NCBI GenBank assembly: GCA_020726505.1
Contig: JAHLEZ010000001.1
Location: forward strand, 2,480,001 to 2,544,000
Direction of reading: 5' to 3'
Source of the DNA: Leptodontidium sp. MPI-SDFR-AT-0119
Lineage: Eukaryota > Ascomycota > Leotiomycetes > Helotiales > Leptodontidiaceae
DNA length: 64,000 nt
A model generated the notes under the pieces. The model ran no database searches. It worked only from the letters and a program-made list of their open reading frames with translations, and was not told the origin of the DNA. Both the position numbers and the translations under genes were made by a program. Position 1 is the first letter of the stretch. The number at the start of each line of letters is the position of its first letter. Shown piece by piece: positions 42,665-53,677 of the stretch.

Positions 42665-45268
42665 CACAGTCGATTGATTTTTAGGCTATCTCTAAGATGT
42701 CTTTACCCTGTATCTCTTACTCAACAACTTCGATGAGTGCTACGAAGAGAACGAGTACCTCGATTGAAGGTTGAGTGCTTTTAGGAATGACCTACCTGCT
42801 AACGATACCAACTCATCAATGGGCTCACAAAGGAGCTAAATACAGAAGTACCAAGATAGGCAGGTAGCACTCAAGGGTCTGACGATCTTGCAAGCATGTA
42901 TAATTGACTTTTCTCCCAGCTAGGTTCGGGGTTTGTAGTGGCGGGAAGTGTTCGCGTGTATTGAAAAGTGGCGTGGGTCCGGAATCCTCACCCGAGAGTC
43001 ATTTTTGCTGTAGCGCGTTGCTCGCACCCCTATCACTTCCTCGATGGGTGGTAGGTGAATTAACATCTCGGTGCAGCGCCCAATCGATGGCTCGTCGTGG
43101 AAATGGTTACAACAATCCTGCTTGCTTTCATTCCTTCTTCTTATGAGGCCGTTTCTTCGAAGTGATTGATGGATATAAACTTGGGGTAGTGAGGAGAAAG
43201 ACGGCCAATGTTTTGTTTGTTTCATGTTCGGAAGTGTGTTGACTGTCAACATGACATAAAGTTGTAACTAGGTCTTATTTAGTGCGGCTAAAGATTACGA
43301 TTGCTTCTGGCCGCACTACTGTAGATGGCTAGAGTTCGTAAGGTGGCCGTGTGAATAACTTGCTCTGGATCTTTGGATAACTTTCAAGATTTCATTTTAT
43401 CTTGATACCAATAACTAACAAGTACAAGCGAAGTATCTATGGCTTATTTATAGCCACAGACATTATTCAAGAAGAGTAAACCGCCAGCCTCTTGATACGT
43501 TGACCATGAGAAGCAGTCAATAAAAGGACATACGAGACTGTTCTGCCAGAAAGTAGCTAGACCAGTCCTTACCCGAATATCCCGAGAAATATACTACTGC
43601 GCGTACCTCGTGAGATCTCTTCAACTGTGCCGGGGATGTGCCTGCCTGTCAAATATTGCCTGATGAGTGGTTGGTGGAAGTATGGATGTCCTTGCTGTTG
43701 TCTGAGGGAATTCCGGCTGGTTTTGAAACGGAACAAAACAAGAATTACCCCTCACATCCTTCATTCATAGCTCAGAACTCTAGGTAAGCCAGACATCTGT
43801 CTGGTGATGCCCAATTCTCGACAAGCAGAGAAGAGTTGCTTGAGGTTTTGGAAGGAAGTTGAAGTGACTGGCTAGAACTGAAGCCGTCGGGGGAAACGAA
43901 ATGCCCCAAAATCCCAATAAATTGATGGACCCATCAGACCATGTTCACCCCTTTCCCCTTTTGCTATCAGGATGCGGATCAACCAAGTCACCGGAAGCGC
44001 GAGATTTCATGGGTATCAATTCCAGATCATACGAAGTACAAGTCCCACCTGCTACATCGAGAAATTTGAGATCCAGATGAGTTCTGACTGACTTGGAGAA
44101 ATGAGATGAACCACTTCTGTCTGGTATGCAGATCATGACACACTTTGACTTTACCGAACAGGGGAGGGGAGTAGCACAGCATCACCGCGCCATTCGAAAC
44201 ATTTTGCCTTCCCGCCTCGGCAAGTTTATTTAAGGCCAGTGAGCTTTGTTCCATGCGAAGTATATTTGTGACCACACAACTGTATTCGATCATTCGTAGG
44301 GTTTATTTCCCATGTCTTCTTGGATGCATGTCCGTTGGACTTAACCAAACGTCAATTTCTTTTTGTTCAGAGAGGCTCAGCCAGCCAAGAAGTTTGAAAT
44401 CAAGGATCCACTGCACGACCCCCCTTTTATTTCGCAAAAGCTACCGACGCGACCGAAATCCCCCTCCCGACCATCGATCCAGCCTACCATCCATCTGATA
44501 AACAGCGCGGTTGACCTTACCGCCAAGCGCAGGCACTCCGAAACAGCCACTCATATGAACGGGAAAATGCCATGGGTTTTCATATAAAGTGCTTGTGGAT
44601 ATGCCAAGTCCTCCAGGGCGGAAAGGAGACTTTCTGGAGGCGATGCCAAGGCGGACCTGCCAAGCAGAACGGAAATTCAGTTTTCATCAAGCATGCCTCT
44701 GGAGGAGCTGTCAAGTGGGATTCCGCCAGTGAGATACACGGACAAACTCCACTTCTTGATATCTCGTGGATTCTCACTCTGGTAGTTAAAGGGCCAAGAG
44801 AAACTTCGACGTTGGCACTTCTTGGCTGACAGGCACAGCACTCGGTTTCATCCCTTTACCACGAGTTTGCTATGGTTCTTGCTCGGATTTCGCAGCCGGT
44901 TACAGCTTGCGAGAGCCTGCTTAAGCTTATCCTGGCCTGGGTTACACCGATGCTGCCATGGTTGTCAAGTATAGTGCTTGAAACCTTGAGATATTGTTCA
45001 ATACGATAGCCCCATTCTTGACGGCGAGACCTGGATAGCCTTAGTGAAGCTGACGATGGAGTGCCTGATGCGTTTGGTATAAGTGCGCCGGATGCTGCTG
45101 CTATCCAGCTTTTTCCTCACCAGCTTCATTCATTCCAACTTTACACTTTCGTTCAAATACATTCACACTCTTTTACCAGATCTTTGCATCTATTACATTC
45201 TTTGCTCCTATATTTGTTTTCTGATACTCAATCAACCACACAACAAACAACACAACACATCTTTCAAA
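42665..45268. other. Gene-poor stretch upstream of the pectate lyase
   Basis: About 2.6 kb without a supported gene. Near 42718-42915 one frame with stops reads like a degraded charged coiled coil (NNFDECYEENEYLD, QKYQDRQVALKGLTILQA), possibly a relic. A TATAAG box at 45078-45083 lies about 190 bases before the pectate lyase ATG and is a plausible core promoter. Confidence 0.4.
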
Positions 45269-46071
45269 ATGCAGCTCACCACTTCCGTCCTCACTGCCGT
45301 TTTGGCTACCTTGGCCTCGGCCCAAACCCTCAACATCCCAGCCCGCTCTGGTAGCATTGTCTCCCTCTCTGCTCCAATGACCATCACTGGTTCCAAGGAC
45401 TTCGGCAACAAGGAGTACGATCGTGGACGTCCTTGCAACTCTGACAAGGACACTGGATCCGCCAGCGCTGTCTTCATCCTCGAGAATGGTGCCTCCATCT
45501 CCAACGTCATCATTGGTGCCAACCAATTGGAGGGTGTTCACTGCAAGGGTGCATGCACTCTTAAGAACGTCTGGTTCCGTGATGTCTGCGAGGGTAAGTC
45601 ATCAGCTCTCTCCTTGATCAATATACAAAGAGCCATCTAACTCTTTGCCTCACAGATGCTATCTCCGTTCTCGGTACCGGTAACATCTTGATCCAAGGTG
45701 GCGGTGCCGCCAACGCCAAGGACAAGGTCATCCAACACAACGGAAAGGGAACGGTCACCCTCAAGGACTACACAGTTGTCGGTGTTGGAAAGGTCTTCCG
45801 CTCATGCGGTAACTGCTCCAAGCAATACGGACCCCGCTCCATCACCATCACCAACCTCAAGGCCAACGGTGTTACCGCTGACATCGCCGGCATCAACTCC
45901 AACTTCGGTGACGTCCTCACCATCTCCGGCTCATGCGGAACTGGTGTCAAGAACGTCTGCCAGGAGTTCAAGGGTATCCTCAAGTCTGCCGGTGGCGAGT
46001 CCCCAAAGCTCAGCACCAAGAAGAACTGCCAAGGTTCTCAGGGTCTCCTCAAGACTCTTCCCAAGTGCTAA
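45269..46071 (+). CDS. Secreted pectate lyase, polysaccharide lyase family 3
   Basis: Two exons (45269-45593, 45656-46071), with a 62-nt intron, give 246 residues. The signal peptide is MQLTTSVLTAVLATLASAQT. The PL3 core has [76 protein letters not shown] and ends CQGSQGLLKTLPKC. Many paired Cys are kept. PL3 enzymes cleave de-esterified homogalacturonan by calcium-dependent beta-elimination outside the cell, and are used in plant cell wall breakdown. Codon use is strongly C-ending, fitting high expression. Length and domain look complete. Confidence 0.95.
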
Positions 46072-47391
46072 ATGCATTTATCCTCTCCTCCCTCTCAGGC
46101 CTCACGGTCTCTCTCTGTCGGTATCTCTACCTGGACTTGGTCTCGGCTAGTGGTAGGACGCGGTGGAAGTTGTTGTTCCTTGATTCTCGGAAGAGAGATG
46201 AAGGATAAAGGGGTTCATCTTATTGTATCTACTTTTTTTTGTCTGATGGGCACACCTTTTGTTGCTCGTCGGTTACATAACTCTTGTGTCTATTTGCATA
46301 GCATGGGTTGGCAGGACTGGCTTCTCGTATGATCACACGGGCTGGAATGAATATGGAAATAATAACACATCCAAAACTATCTGTTGTGGATGCTCTTGAC
46401 ATGATTGTGACTAGAAACCTTCAAATGAAGCATATGTTTGCTTGCGTTGTTTGGCTGTTGCGCTTAAGTGAGAATGGGGAGATGTAAAATGACATCCTAG
46501 TCTAGGGTCAAAACAACAAACTAATGAGCGAGCTACATATCTTAGAGTTGGTTTTCTGGTTTTTCGCATTTCTTGGATTGTGTGGCACATTTTATCAGCA
46601 AACGGGGTGGTGGAGCGGGATAGATGGTAGGTGTTTCATCAGAAGCCAATGAACACCGAAGCTGCCCCAAGGAATGTGGTCCAGTCAATGTGCCATCGCC
46701 ACGCAGCAGTCCCCAAAAACAAAAAATTCTTTTTTCTTTTTACTTTTACCATTGTCACGACAGAACAATTGCACGCAATCTATTTATCTTCTCGAGTAAC
46801 ATCTTCTTATCTCTTCAAGTGTATAGCTTGCCCAGGATTCAATTAAGTTGTTTTGCTCTTCGAAATCCACTAAATCCCCTACGTCGATGCCACCTCACAA
46901 ATAAAACGTTCCTATCTGCTTCCCTGGTATTTCTCTAAAGAATGAAAGTTAAGCAATTGCCGATGTGCATCATTGCTCTCGATACTTTCTCCTTGAGCCT
47001 CCAGTCCTTGGCAAAACGTGGGAGCGAGTGTGGGGTTACAAGCTTTTTCTTACAGGGGCTTCTAGGGTCTTAGTCTGAACCTTAGCCTGAAGCTTCTTTC
47101 TTTCCTTCCATTCTCCCGTCGGTTGCTGGAAAACATCTCCATTCTTTCTTGCCGGCCGATTGCTTGATTATCTATCGCATCAATATACGTTCGGTAGCTG
47201 CGAACGAACAGGGGGCTTCATTTATCGGCACCGGATAGCCACATTGAAGTGGCATCAAGCTAATATTTAGGAAGGTATGACGGGAGATAGAAGAGTAACA
47301 TCAATTCCATAGGTACAAAGCTCCCATATCCCCTCAACTCCCCAAGGCTCAAGGCTTTCCCCCTTCGCTCACTCATCGCATTCAATTCCCC
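46072..47391. other. Intergenic region
   Basis: This 1.3 kb lies after the pectate lyase and before the sedolisin relic. No gene with domain or composition support is seen. Confidence 0.3.
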
Positions 47392-48957
47392 ATGACGCTG
47401 ACTTCGCACGGCCTACTAGCTCTCTTTGCGACATTCGCGTCTACATCACCTCTTCGAGCCCGTTCTCCGTCTTCCATCAAGGAGACTCATCCTGTTCCAC
47501 CACGATGGACTCAAGTTGCTCCTGCGCCAGCAGACCACATGATCCAGCTCCAAATTAAACTTTCTCAAAGCCAATTCGACGAACTCGAACGCCATTTGCA
47601 TGAAGGTATATCATCAAATCATTGCTCAGTCATGGAATTAATAACATTTCCAGTTTCTGATCCATACCACAGGCGTTACGGCCAACATCTCACGTAAGCC
47701 GAGGAACAACCTCGTGAAACCAACAGATGCTATATTGGATCTGGTGCACGACTGGCTTGATGGCAACGGAACCTCAAAATCACAACTGCAATACAGTCCA
47801 ACAAAATACTGGATTTCCATACCTCTTCCTGTGAGAGGTATCGAACGGTTGCTAGACACTAGTACCCTGTCTACAAACACGAAAATGGCGATTTCCTTAT
47901 TTGAACGCCAGAATGGTCCTTACCACAGCACCTTCAGACCACATCTGTGTGATCCAGCCCACCAACTCGTTCTTTCGACCCAGAAAGCAATCCAGTGCTG
48001 CGAAGACTCTCTTAGAAGCCCCGTCAAATGATCTTCAAATAACTCCGAAATACTCCAGCCAATCGACCTCGATGTGGCTGCTGTTTGTAACTCATCGCTC
48101 ATCACATCTCTCTGCCTGCGTACCCTGTACAGTGCCATTGATTATGTTCCACAGGTTCCTGGCAGGAACAAAGTTGGATTGAACAATTTCCTGGGTGAAA
48201 CCAACAATCGTTCTTACGTCCGGATTTTTCTTGAACATTATCGTCAAGACGCAGTCGGCGCAGCATATGACTTTAAGATTGAGGTAATCGTTTGCAATGG
48301 TTTCGCACTACTCGATGCCCGTGGTGTTTCTCTCTTCTTTGGCTCTGGAGAGAGCGGTGTTGGAGTACTATACCAATGACGGCAAAACACCAGTACCTTC
48401 CTTGCTATGTTTCCTACATCTTGCCTATATGTCACAGCTGTGGGTGGTACGAAGTTAATACTTGAAGTGGTCCCACAGATGCTCGAAATGGCTATGTCTG
48501 TGGTGGTGGATTCTCACGATATTTCCCTGGGCCGAAGTATCAAGATCTGATTGTCTCAAAGTATGTCAAGACATTGGGGAGACAATTCAGAGATCTTTAT
48601 AACCCAGGCGGTCGAGGATATCCAGATATTACCGCTCAGGGCTATCGCTATGCCACTATCTAGAACGGAACATTGGTTCCTCTTGATGGAACGTCGGCAG
48701 CTACACCTACAGCAGCGGCAATATTTAGTCTTGTCAGTGATGCTCTTATTGCTGAAGGCAAGCCACCAATGGGGTTCTTGAATCCTTGGCTGTACTCTGG
48801 TGGTTACAAGGTTTTCACAGATGTCATCAGTGGAAGTGCAAGCGGTTGCAATACAGCCGGATTTGCGGCTCAAGAAGGGTGGGATGCGGTCACTGGTTTC
48901 GGTACCCCTTTCTCTCCGAAGGTCAGGGAAGCAACCTGCTTCAGAAAACACCAATGA
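47392..48957 (+). pseudogene. Sedolisin (tripeptidyl-peptidase, S53) pseudogene
   Basis: The start encodes a signal peptide and prodomain (MTLTSHGLLALFATFAS; QSQFDELERHLHE), with an intact intron, then SDPYHRRYGQHL. From there frames change repeatedly: NNLVKPTDAILDLVHDWLDG, YPVYKHENGDFLI, CNSSLITSLCLRTLY with GLNNFLGETNNRSYVRIF, TFLAMFPTSCLYVTAVGGTK, DARNGYVCGGGFSRYFPGP, and finally VPLDGTSAATPTAAAIFSLV containing the nucleophile Ser. Stops include TGA within DFLI*TPEW and TAG 48661 (expected Trp before NGT). Between FKIE and VIVCNG about a hundred residues are missing, where the catalytic Glu and Asp normally lie. Dead copy of a secreted acid peptidase gene. Confidence 0.88.
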
Positions 48958-49972
48958 GTTGTTCCAGCGTCAGGCTCCTTTCGAGCCTAGTTGATTGATC
49001 GTATTGAGAGCAATTTTGTGTTCAACCATCAACCGAGGAATCCTTCTTAGTCAGATATTTCAGTAAGGTCTTTGAAACCAGGACGAAGTGTTGTTATTCT
49101 TGTTTGGACCTTGCCGGTTTTCGTCTGCTTCTTTCGTCTTGGGGCGTTTTACTTCATTCGAGGTCTTCGGTTTCTCAATATCCACTTCTTTAAACTCTCG
49201 CCTCTATCTTCACTTCGGTTCATCCCACTCTTCATATCCAATTGAAGCCAGTAGCAAGTTGATTAAGTACTGACTTCAAGTCCAAAGGGCATATCCATCA
49301 CGTGGCTTGCCGGTCAAGAGGGGGCCAAGAGAGTTCCAAGTTCGCCAAGTACATTGGCAGTATCCACAGATAAGCAACTGATTTATCAACTCATTTCAAC
49401 GTCCTGATTCTCAATAAAACAAACTTCAGCTTCATTGGCACGCGTCAAATGAGGTAGCCAAGCGGGCGTCCAAGACCTCTGCCGAAGGTCTCCCTCGATC
49501 CTCCTTCCCCAGTTCAGCAAAACAATCCAGCGACACGTCCCCCAAACACTTTTCTTATCGCTACAGATATCTGTCCGGGCCTCGGATTCCAAGACCCGAC
49601 ATACACAAAGTGTAGCTCTGGACCTTGGAGTTATGATTCGGGGTGGCTGATTGGATACAGACAGGGTCGGATGGGGAGGATACCCTGATTGCGATGAACC
49701 AAGCCCCTGGAAAAACACGTTCTCGGTGTTACCGGCAAGGATAGATGGATCCAAATAGCTTCTGTCATTATCAGTTATCGGTATCAGCCTTGCGCGTCTT
49801 CAGATATGAATGGGTCGAGAAATCGAAGGCCTTGATTTCCCTTAAGAACCACATATTTCCACTTCCTTGAACTCTCTAGTCCCTCTTCCCCAGAGTCCCG
49901 TTAGACGACGAATTCCCACGTGGAGTTGTCAAATATCTGTACCTGCCGATCACAGTTCGAACGACAGAAAAC
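48958..49972. promoter_or_regulatory. Upstream region of the ammonium transporter with GATA motifs
   Basis: HGATAR motifs (bound by AreA/NIT2-type GATA factors) occur at 49368-49373 (AGATAA) and, on the minus strand, at 49383-49388, 49555-49560, 49768-49773 and 49775-49780. The last two are separated by one base and lie about 200 bases before the ATG. Nitrogen-regulated control is an inference from motif and gene identity. A 122-codon minus-strand frame here starts at TTG and is not supported. Confidence 0.45.
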
Positions 49973-51771
49973 ATGGCGGAAATAACTCCAGTTACAGAAT
50001 GGCCAGATTATGCGACAAATCCTCGAGGAGGAGACCCCTTCACTCAGGATCTGAATGCGCCGTATGATAAGGTACAGAGGACCGCTGCAGGGGATTCGGA
50101 TGGTGACTGACAAGAAACAGGGAGATATGTGCTGGCTTCTCGTCTGTACGATCCTCTGCTGGTAAGTGATGTTTCGAACTACCCTCGTCAACGCCACTAA
50201 TAGAAATAGGCAAATCACCCCCGCCATCGGTTTCCTCTACTCAGGAATGCATCGCCGCAAATCAGCTTTCACCATGATATTCCAGTCTCTGTTTTGCGCT
50301 TGTGCGTGTGGTATTCAATTCTGGGTCTACGGCTACTCCCTTTACCAATCCCACACAACCGGCCCCTTCATCGGCGACCTTTCCCTGGCAGGTCTGCACA
50401 ACGTCCTCGCACAACCTAGTTTGGCAAACACCGATATTCCAGACATTCTTTACGCGGCATTTGGATTCACATTCGTTACGGCCACGGCTATGATTCTGGC
50501 TGGTGCCATGTTGGAGAGAGGACGTTTGGGGCCCAGTATGCTGTTCTTGTTGTGCTGGACGACTTTTGTTTACTATGTGTGAGTCACCCGAGAACTTTGC
50601 TTAAGACCATAAGCTGACATTTGAATAGCCTCGCCGTAAGAATACCGAAATACCTACGGCTCAGAATGTCCTGCTGACTCAAACTAGTACTGGGAGTGGA
50701 ACCCATCCGGATGGCTCTACAAGCTCGGCGTATATGATTTCGCTGGTTCAGGACCTGTACACATTGCAAGTGGATTCGCAGCTCTAGCATGGTCTCTGAT
50801 GTTGGGTCCCCGCAAGGATCCTAATGGCGAGTCTCTGCACGCGAAGATCCCTCACTTCAGACCTCACAATCCTTTCTTGGTTGGTTTGGGCACGATCCTT
50901 ATTTGGTTTGGATGGTTCGCATTCAATGGTAAGTGATAACTCACGCCCCCCAAAAGTTAATTGGATAGTTGCTGACCTTGATCAGGTGCATCAACCGCAA
51001 ATCTCAGTATCCGCAGTGTCTACGTTGTTGTCAACACAAACTTCGCAGCTTGTGGGGGTGGTCTTACTTGGACAGCACTTGACTACGCTTTCGACCGCAA
51101 GTTCAGCATTCTCGGTTTCTGCTCCGGTATCATCGCAGGACTCGTTGGAATCACCCCAGCAGCAGGATTCGGTTCGACACCCTCTTTTCACTTTCTCTGG
51201 ACTCGGCTAACTATGACCAGTTCCCGTCTATGTCTCTGCTCTCGTCGGCGCTCTGACATCTACGGCATGTTTCTTCACCACCCGCTACAAGCACCTTATC
51301 TCCATCGACGAGGGTCTTGACATCTTCGCTCTCCACGGTGTCGGCGGATATGTTGGTGATGTCCTCACCGGATTCTTCGCCGCCTCGTTCGTCCCAGCTC
51401 TCGATGGCAAGTCCGGCACGACCTATGCTGGAGGGTGGTGGAACCAACAGTGGAAGCAGATGGGCTACCAACTCGCCGCCGCTACAGTCTGCGCAGCATG
51501 GTCCTTCGCTATCACCTGCATCTTGCTCTTCATCATCAACAAAATCCCTTACTGTCAAATCCGTGCCGACGAGGAAGACGAGCTCATGGGTCTCGATGCC
51601 AAATACTTCTCTGATGTGGATTATGATAGCGAGATGGTTGGTTTGAATGGCCTGTTGAGTGGGAATCATGGAAGTGGTGGCAGTAGCATGCGTGCAGCTC
51701 AGAGAATGACGACGGTTCAGGGAGAGACTGTTACTGCCGAGGGGGAGAAAGTTGCTGTCAAGTCTGATTGA
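49973..51771 (+). CDS. Ammonium transporter (Mep/Amt family), divergent fungal type
   Basis: Seven exons (49973-50071, 50121-50161, 50210-50578, 50629-50635, 50688-50928, 50986-51171, 51221-51771) give 497 residues; the fourth exon is only 7 nt. About eleven membrane helices. Amt signatures: PAIGFLYSGMHRRKSA, YSLYQSH, AMLERGRLGPSMLF, VYYVLAYWEWNPSGW, DFAGSGPVHIASGFAALAW with the first pore His, IWFGWFAFNGAS, FCSGIIAGLVGITPAAGFVP, and LDIFALHGVGGYVGD with the second pore His. The tail is hydrophilic (Gly, Ser, Glu). The protein moves ammonium across the plasma membrane. Helix 1-2 sequence (CWQITPAIGFLYSGM) departs from the usual WLMIPGVGFFYSG form, suggesting a less common paralogue. Confidence 0.93.
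50629..50635 (+). other. 7-nt microexon of the ammonium transporter
   Basis: The codons GT|C CTC GCC| are completed by these seven bases, between introns 50579-50628 (50 nt, GTGAGT...GAATAG) and 50636-50687 (52 nt, GTAAGA...ACTAG). Only with this exon does VYYVLAYWEWNPSGW align without gap to the Amt pattern VYCPIACWTWNPNGW. Confidence 0.8.
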
Positions 51772-52768
51772 AGAGTGTATTAATGAGAGAATTTTGGTGT
51801 CGTTTATATCTAGATTGTATTTCTGTATAAAAAGCACAGTAGTGAATAATATTGCCTTATCAGCAACATCACAGCCTCTCAGTTCCAACGAACAAAACTA
51901 CCTTCCTCGATGTACCTCAGTACCCCTTCACGTTCGGCACCAATCCCGACGATACACCAGCACACCAATCCAATTCAACCACATCTGTCATAGTTGGTAT
52001 CTGGTTCACACTCTAGTTCAACCTCCCCATAGCTATGACGCCCAGACTGCATCCCTCGCATATCTCAAATCAGTCCACTCTATGCGCCACATCAATCCCC
52101 TCCATCCTCGCAAAATCCAGGATATCAAAGATTTCATCCCTACTATTCCTACGAAACCTCACACAGAAACACACCGCCCTATCGTGGATCCGACAGCGCT
52201 CACTTCTCATCATCGTAAGATCCTCCCCATTATACCCGCTCTCGTTATTCGGATCTCCGTCAAGTGGTGGCACATCTCCTTTGCAAACCATTTTCACTTT
52301 TGCCCAGAAGCCTTTCTGGCGTGAGAGTTTGAAGCAACGCCAACTCCTGAATTCTGCCTCACTCCTGTTAGTTTCCTTGGCGGTATTTTTCTGAGCCTTG
52401 GTTCATGGATTCTGTCAGAAGCCGCTAAAGCTCCTGGCTCCCTCCCCTAGCGGCCACTATCGTAGTACATAAGTCTTAACGCTCGTTCCTAAACCTTGAA
52501 TCTCGCCCTGAGCTACTTTTGGGTTCGCCTTGAAGTTTGTATATAACGCACGGATGGATTCCAAAACCCAGGTTCATAGATGGCACTAAGTATCTAGTAT
52601 GCCACGCTTCCCTCGCTAGGTTCTACTAACCCACGATCAAATCGGTGAGCCAAAGTGGCCCTAAGTCAATAGCTTTGACAGTTTGCTTTTAAGCAAAAGT
52701 CAAATCCTTAGCCCCTCCAGCGATATGTGTTACGCCAGCCCTCTTCATTAACTCCCCTGTCGTACAAA
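51772..52768. other. Intergenic region
   Basis: This 1 kb holds the transporter 3' UTR and unassigned sequence up to the hAT element. Open frames lack domains. Confidence 0.3.
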
Positions 52769-53457
52769 CTCGCCCACAGAGTGGCCAAAAAGTCAGCCGG
52801 CTTTTAAGTCATTCAGTCAGTTGAGTAAAAATCGTCAGCCAATCAGCTCGAATATATCTGTAAGCCAATCAGCCGTAAGAGGGCCAGCTTATAAGCTGGC
52901 TGATAAGCTAAACATAATTTTTATAAGTGATTTTGGAGTGAGGTGGTAAGGAGTTAGTATGATGGTTTAATGCCTCGCTTGAGGTAATAAATACCCTGGA
53001 GCGGAAAAACCACCCACGATGGGCCAAAATTAGGCGGTGAAGGCCGGCAGGATATTTCAGGAACGTCCCGGACTCATCACTCACACATACTAACTCTCTA
53101 ATTCCATCAATATCATCACCAAAATCATGTCTCGCTCAACTACGTCTTTTGATATCGAAGATATATCGTCTGAGGCTTTTGGAGCACCATTTGCGAGCAC
53201 GGTAATTGCTCTATGGCAAGGCGAATGCTTGAAGAATTGGCAGAGAAGAGGTCTTGTAGAGTTGATGGTTGCTTTTAATGCGGTACACCTTGGGAGAGAT
53301 TTTTAATATACGTCTATTTTTGGAATCAGCTTTTAAGCAGCTGATCAGCTCTTCAGTTCAGTCCATTCAGCTGTGAGGCTACATACAAGTCAGTCAGTTG
53401 AGAAAGTAGCTCAGCTGATGGCTGACTGATTGGCTTAATGGCCACTCTGCTCGCCCA
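52769..53457. mobile_element. hAT-type DNA transposon, 673 bp, with 8-bp target duplication
   Basis: The element spans 52777-53449. Its ends are CAGAGTGGCC and GGCCACTCTG, a perfect 10-bp inverted repeat, and it is flanked by CTCGCCCA on both sides (52769-52776, 53450-53457). An 8-bp duplication with CAG(A/G)G ends is the hallmark of hAT elements. Subterminal regions carry repeated CAGTCAG and CAATCAGC words on both strands, as for transposase binding. Inside, 53127-53306 is a small frame. The element is too short for a full hAT transposase (about 600-800 residues), so it is non-autonomous, perhaps an internal-deletion derivative. Confidence 0.9.
53127..53306 (+). CDS. Short open frame inside the hAT element
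   Basis: 59 codons from ATG 53127 (MSRSTTSFDIEDISSEAFGA) to TAA 53304-53306. It may be the leftover N-terminus of the parent transposase or a chance frame; no domain is visible. Confidence 0.3.
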   Translation: MSRSTTSFDIEDISSEAFGAPFASTVIALWQGECLKNWQRRGLVELMVAFNAVHLGRDF

Positions 53458-53677
53458 TAATCCTTATTTTCTACACTTTGTCGCTTAATTTTGCTAGATC
53501 GTGGCCTTCTCATTCGCCTTGAGGCTGAAAAGGTGGGCTGTTTGTGACCGCTCTCGACGTTAATATTATACTACTATTTTCTACGAGGATGTTAATCAAA
53601 TTAGGAGGATAGGTTATCTTGAAGCGAAAATAAGCGAGGCTTTGCCCCCTAAAAATCATTCAGGTGATTTAGGACGG

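Noticed and set aside
45698..46150. 150-codon frame overlapping the second pectate lyase exon
   Set aside because: It is the +1 frame of a well-supported PL3 exon with Cys and motif conservation.
49386..49754. 122-codon minus-strand frame upstream of the ammonium transporter
   Set aside because: It starts at TTG with no ATG of its own at that end, and has no recognisable domain; more likely promoter DNA.
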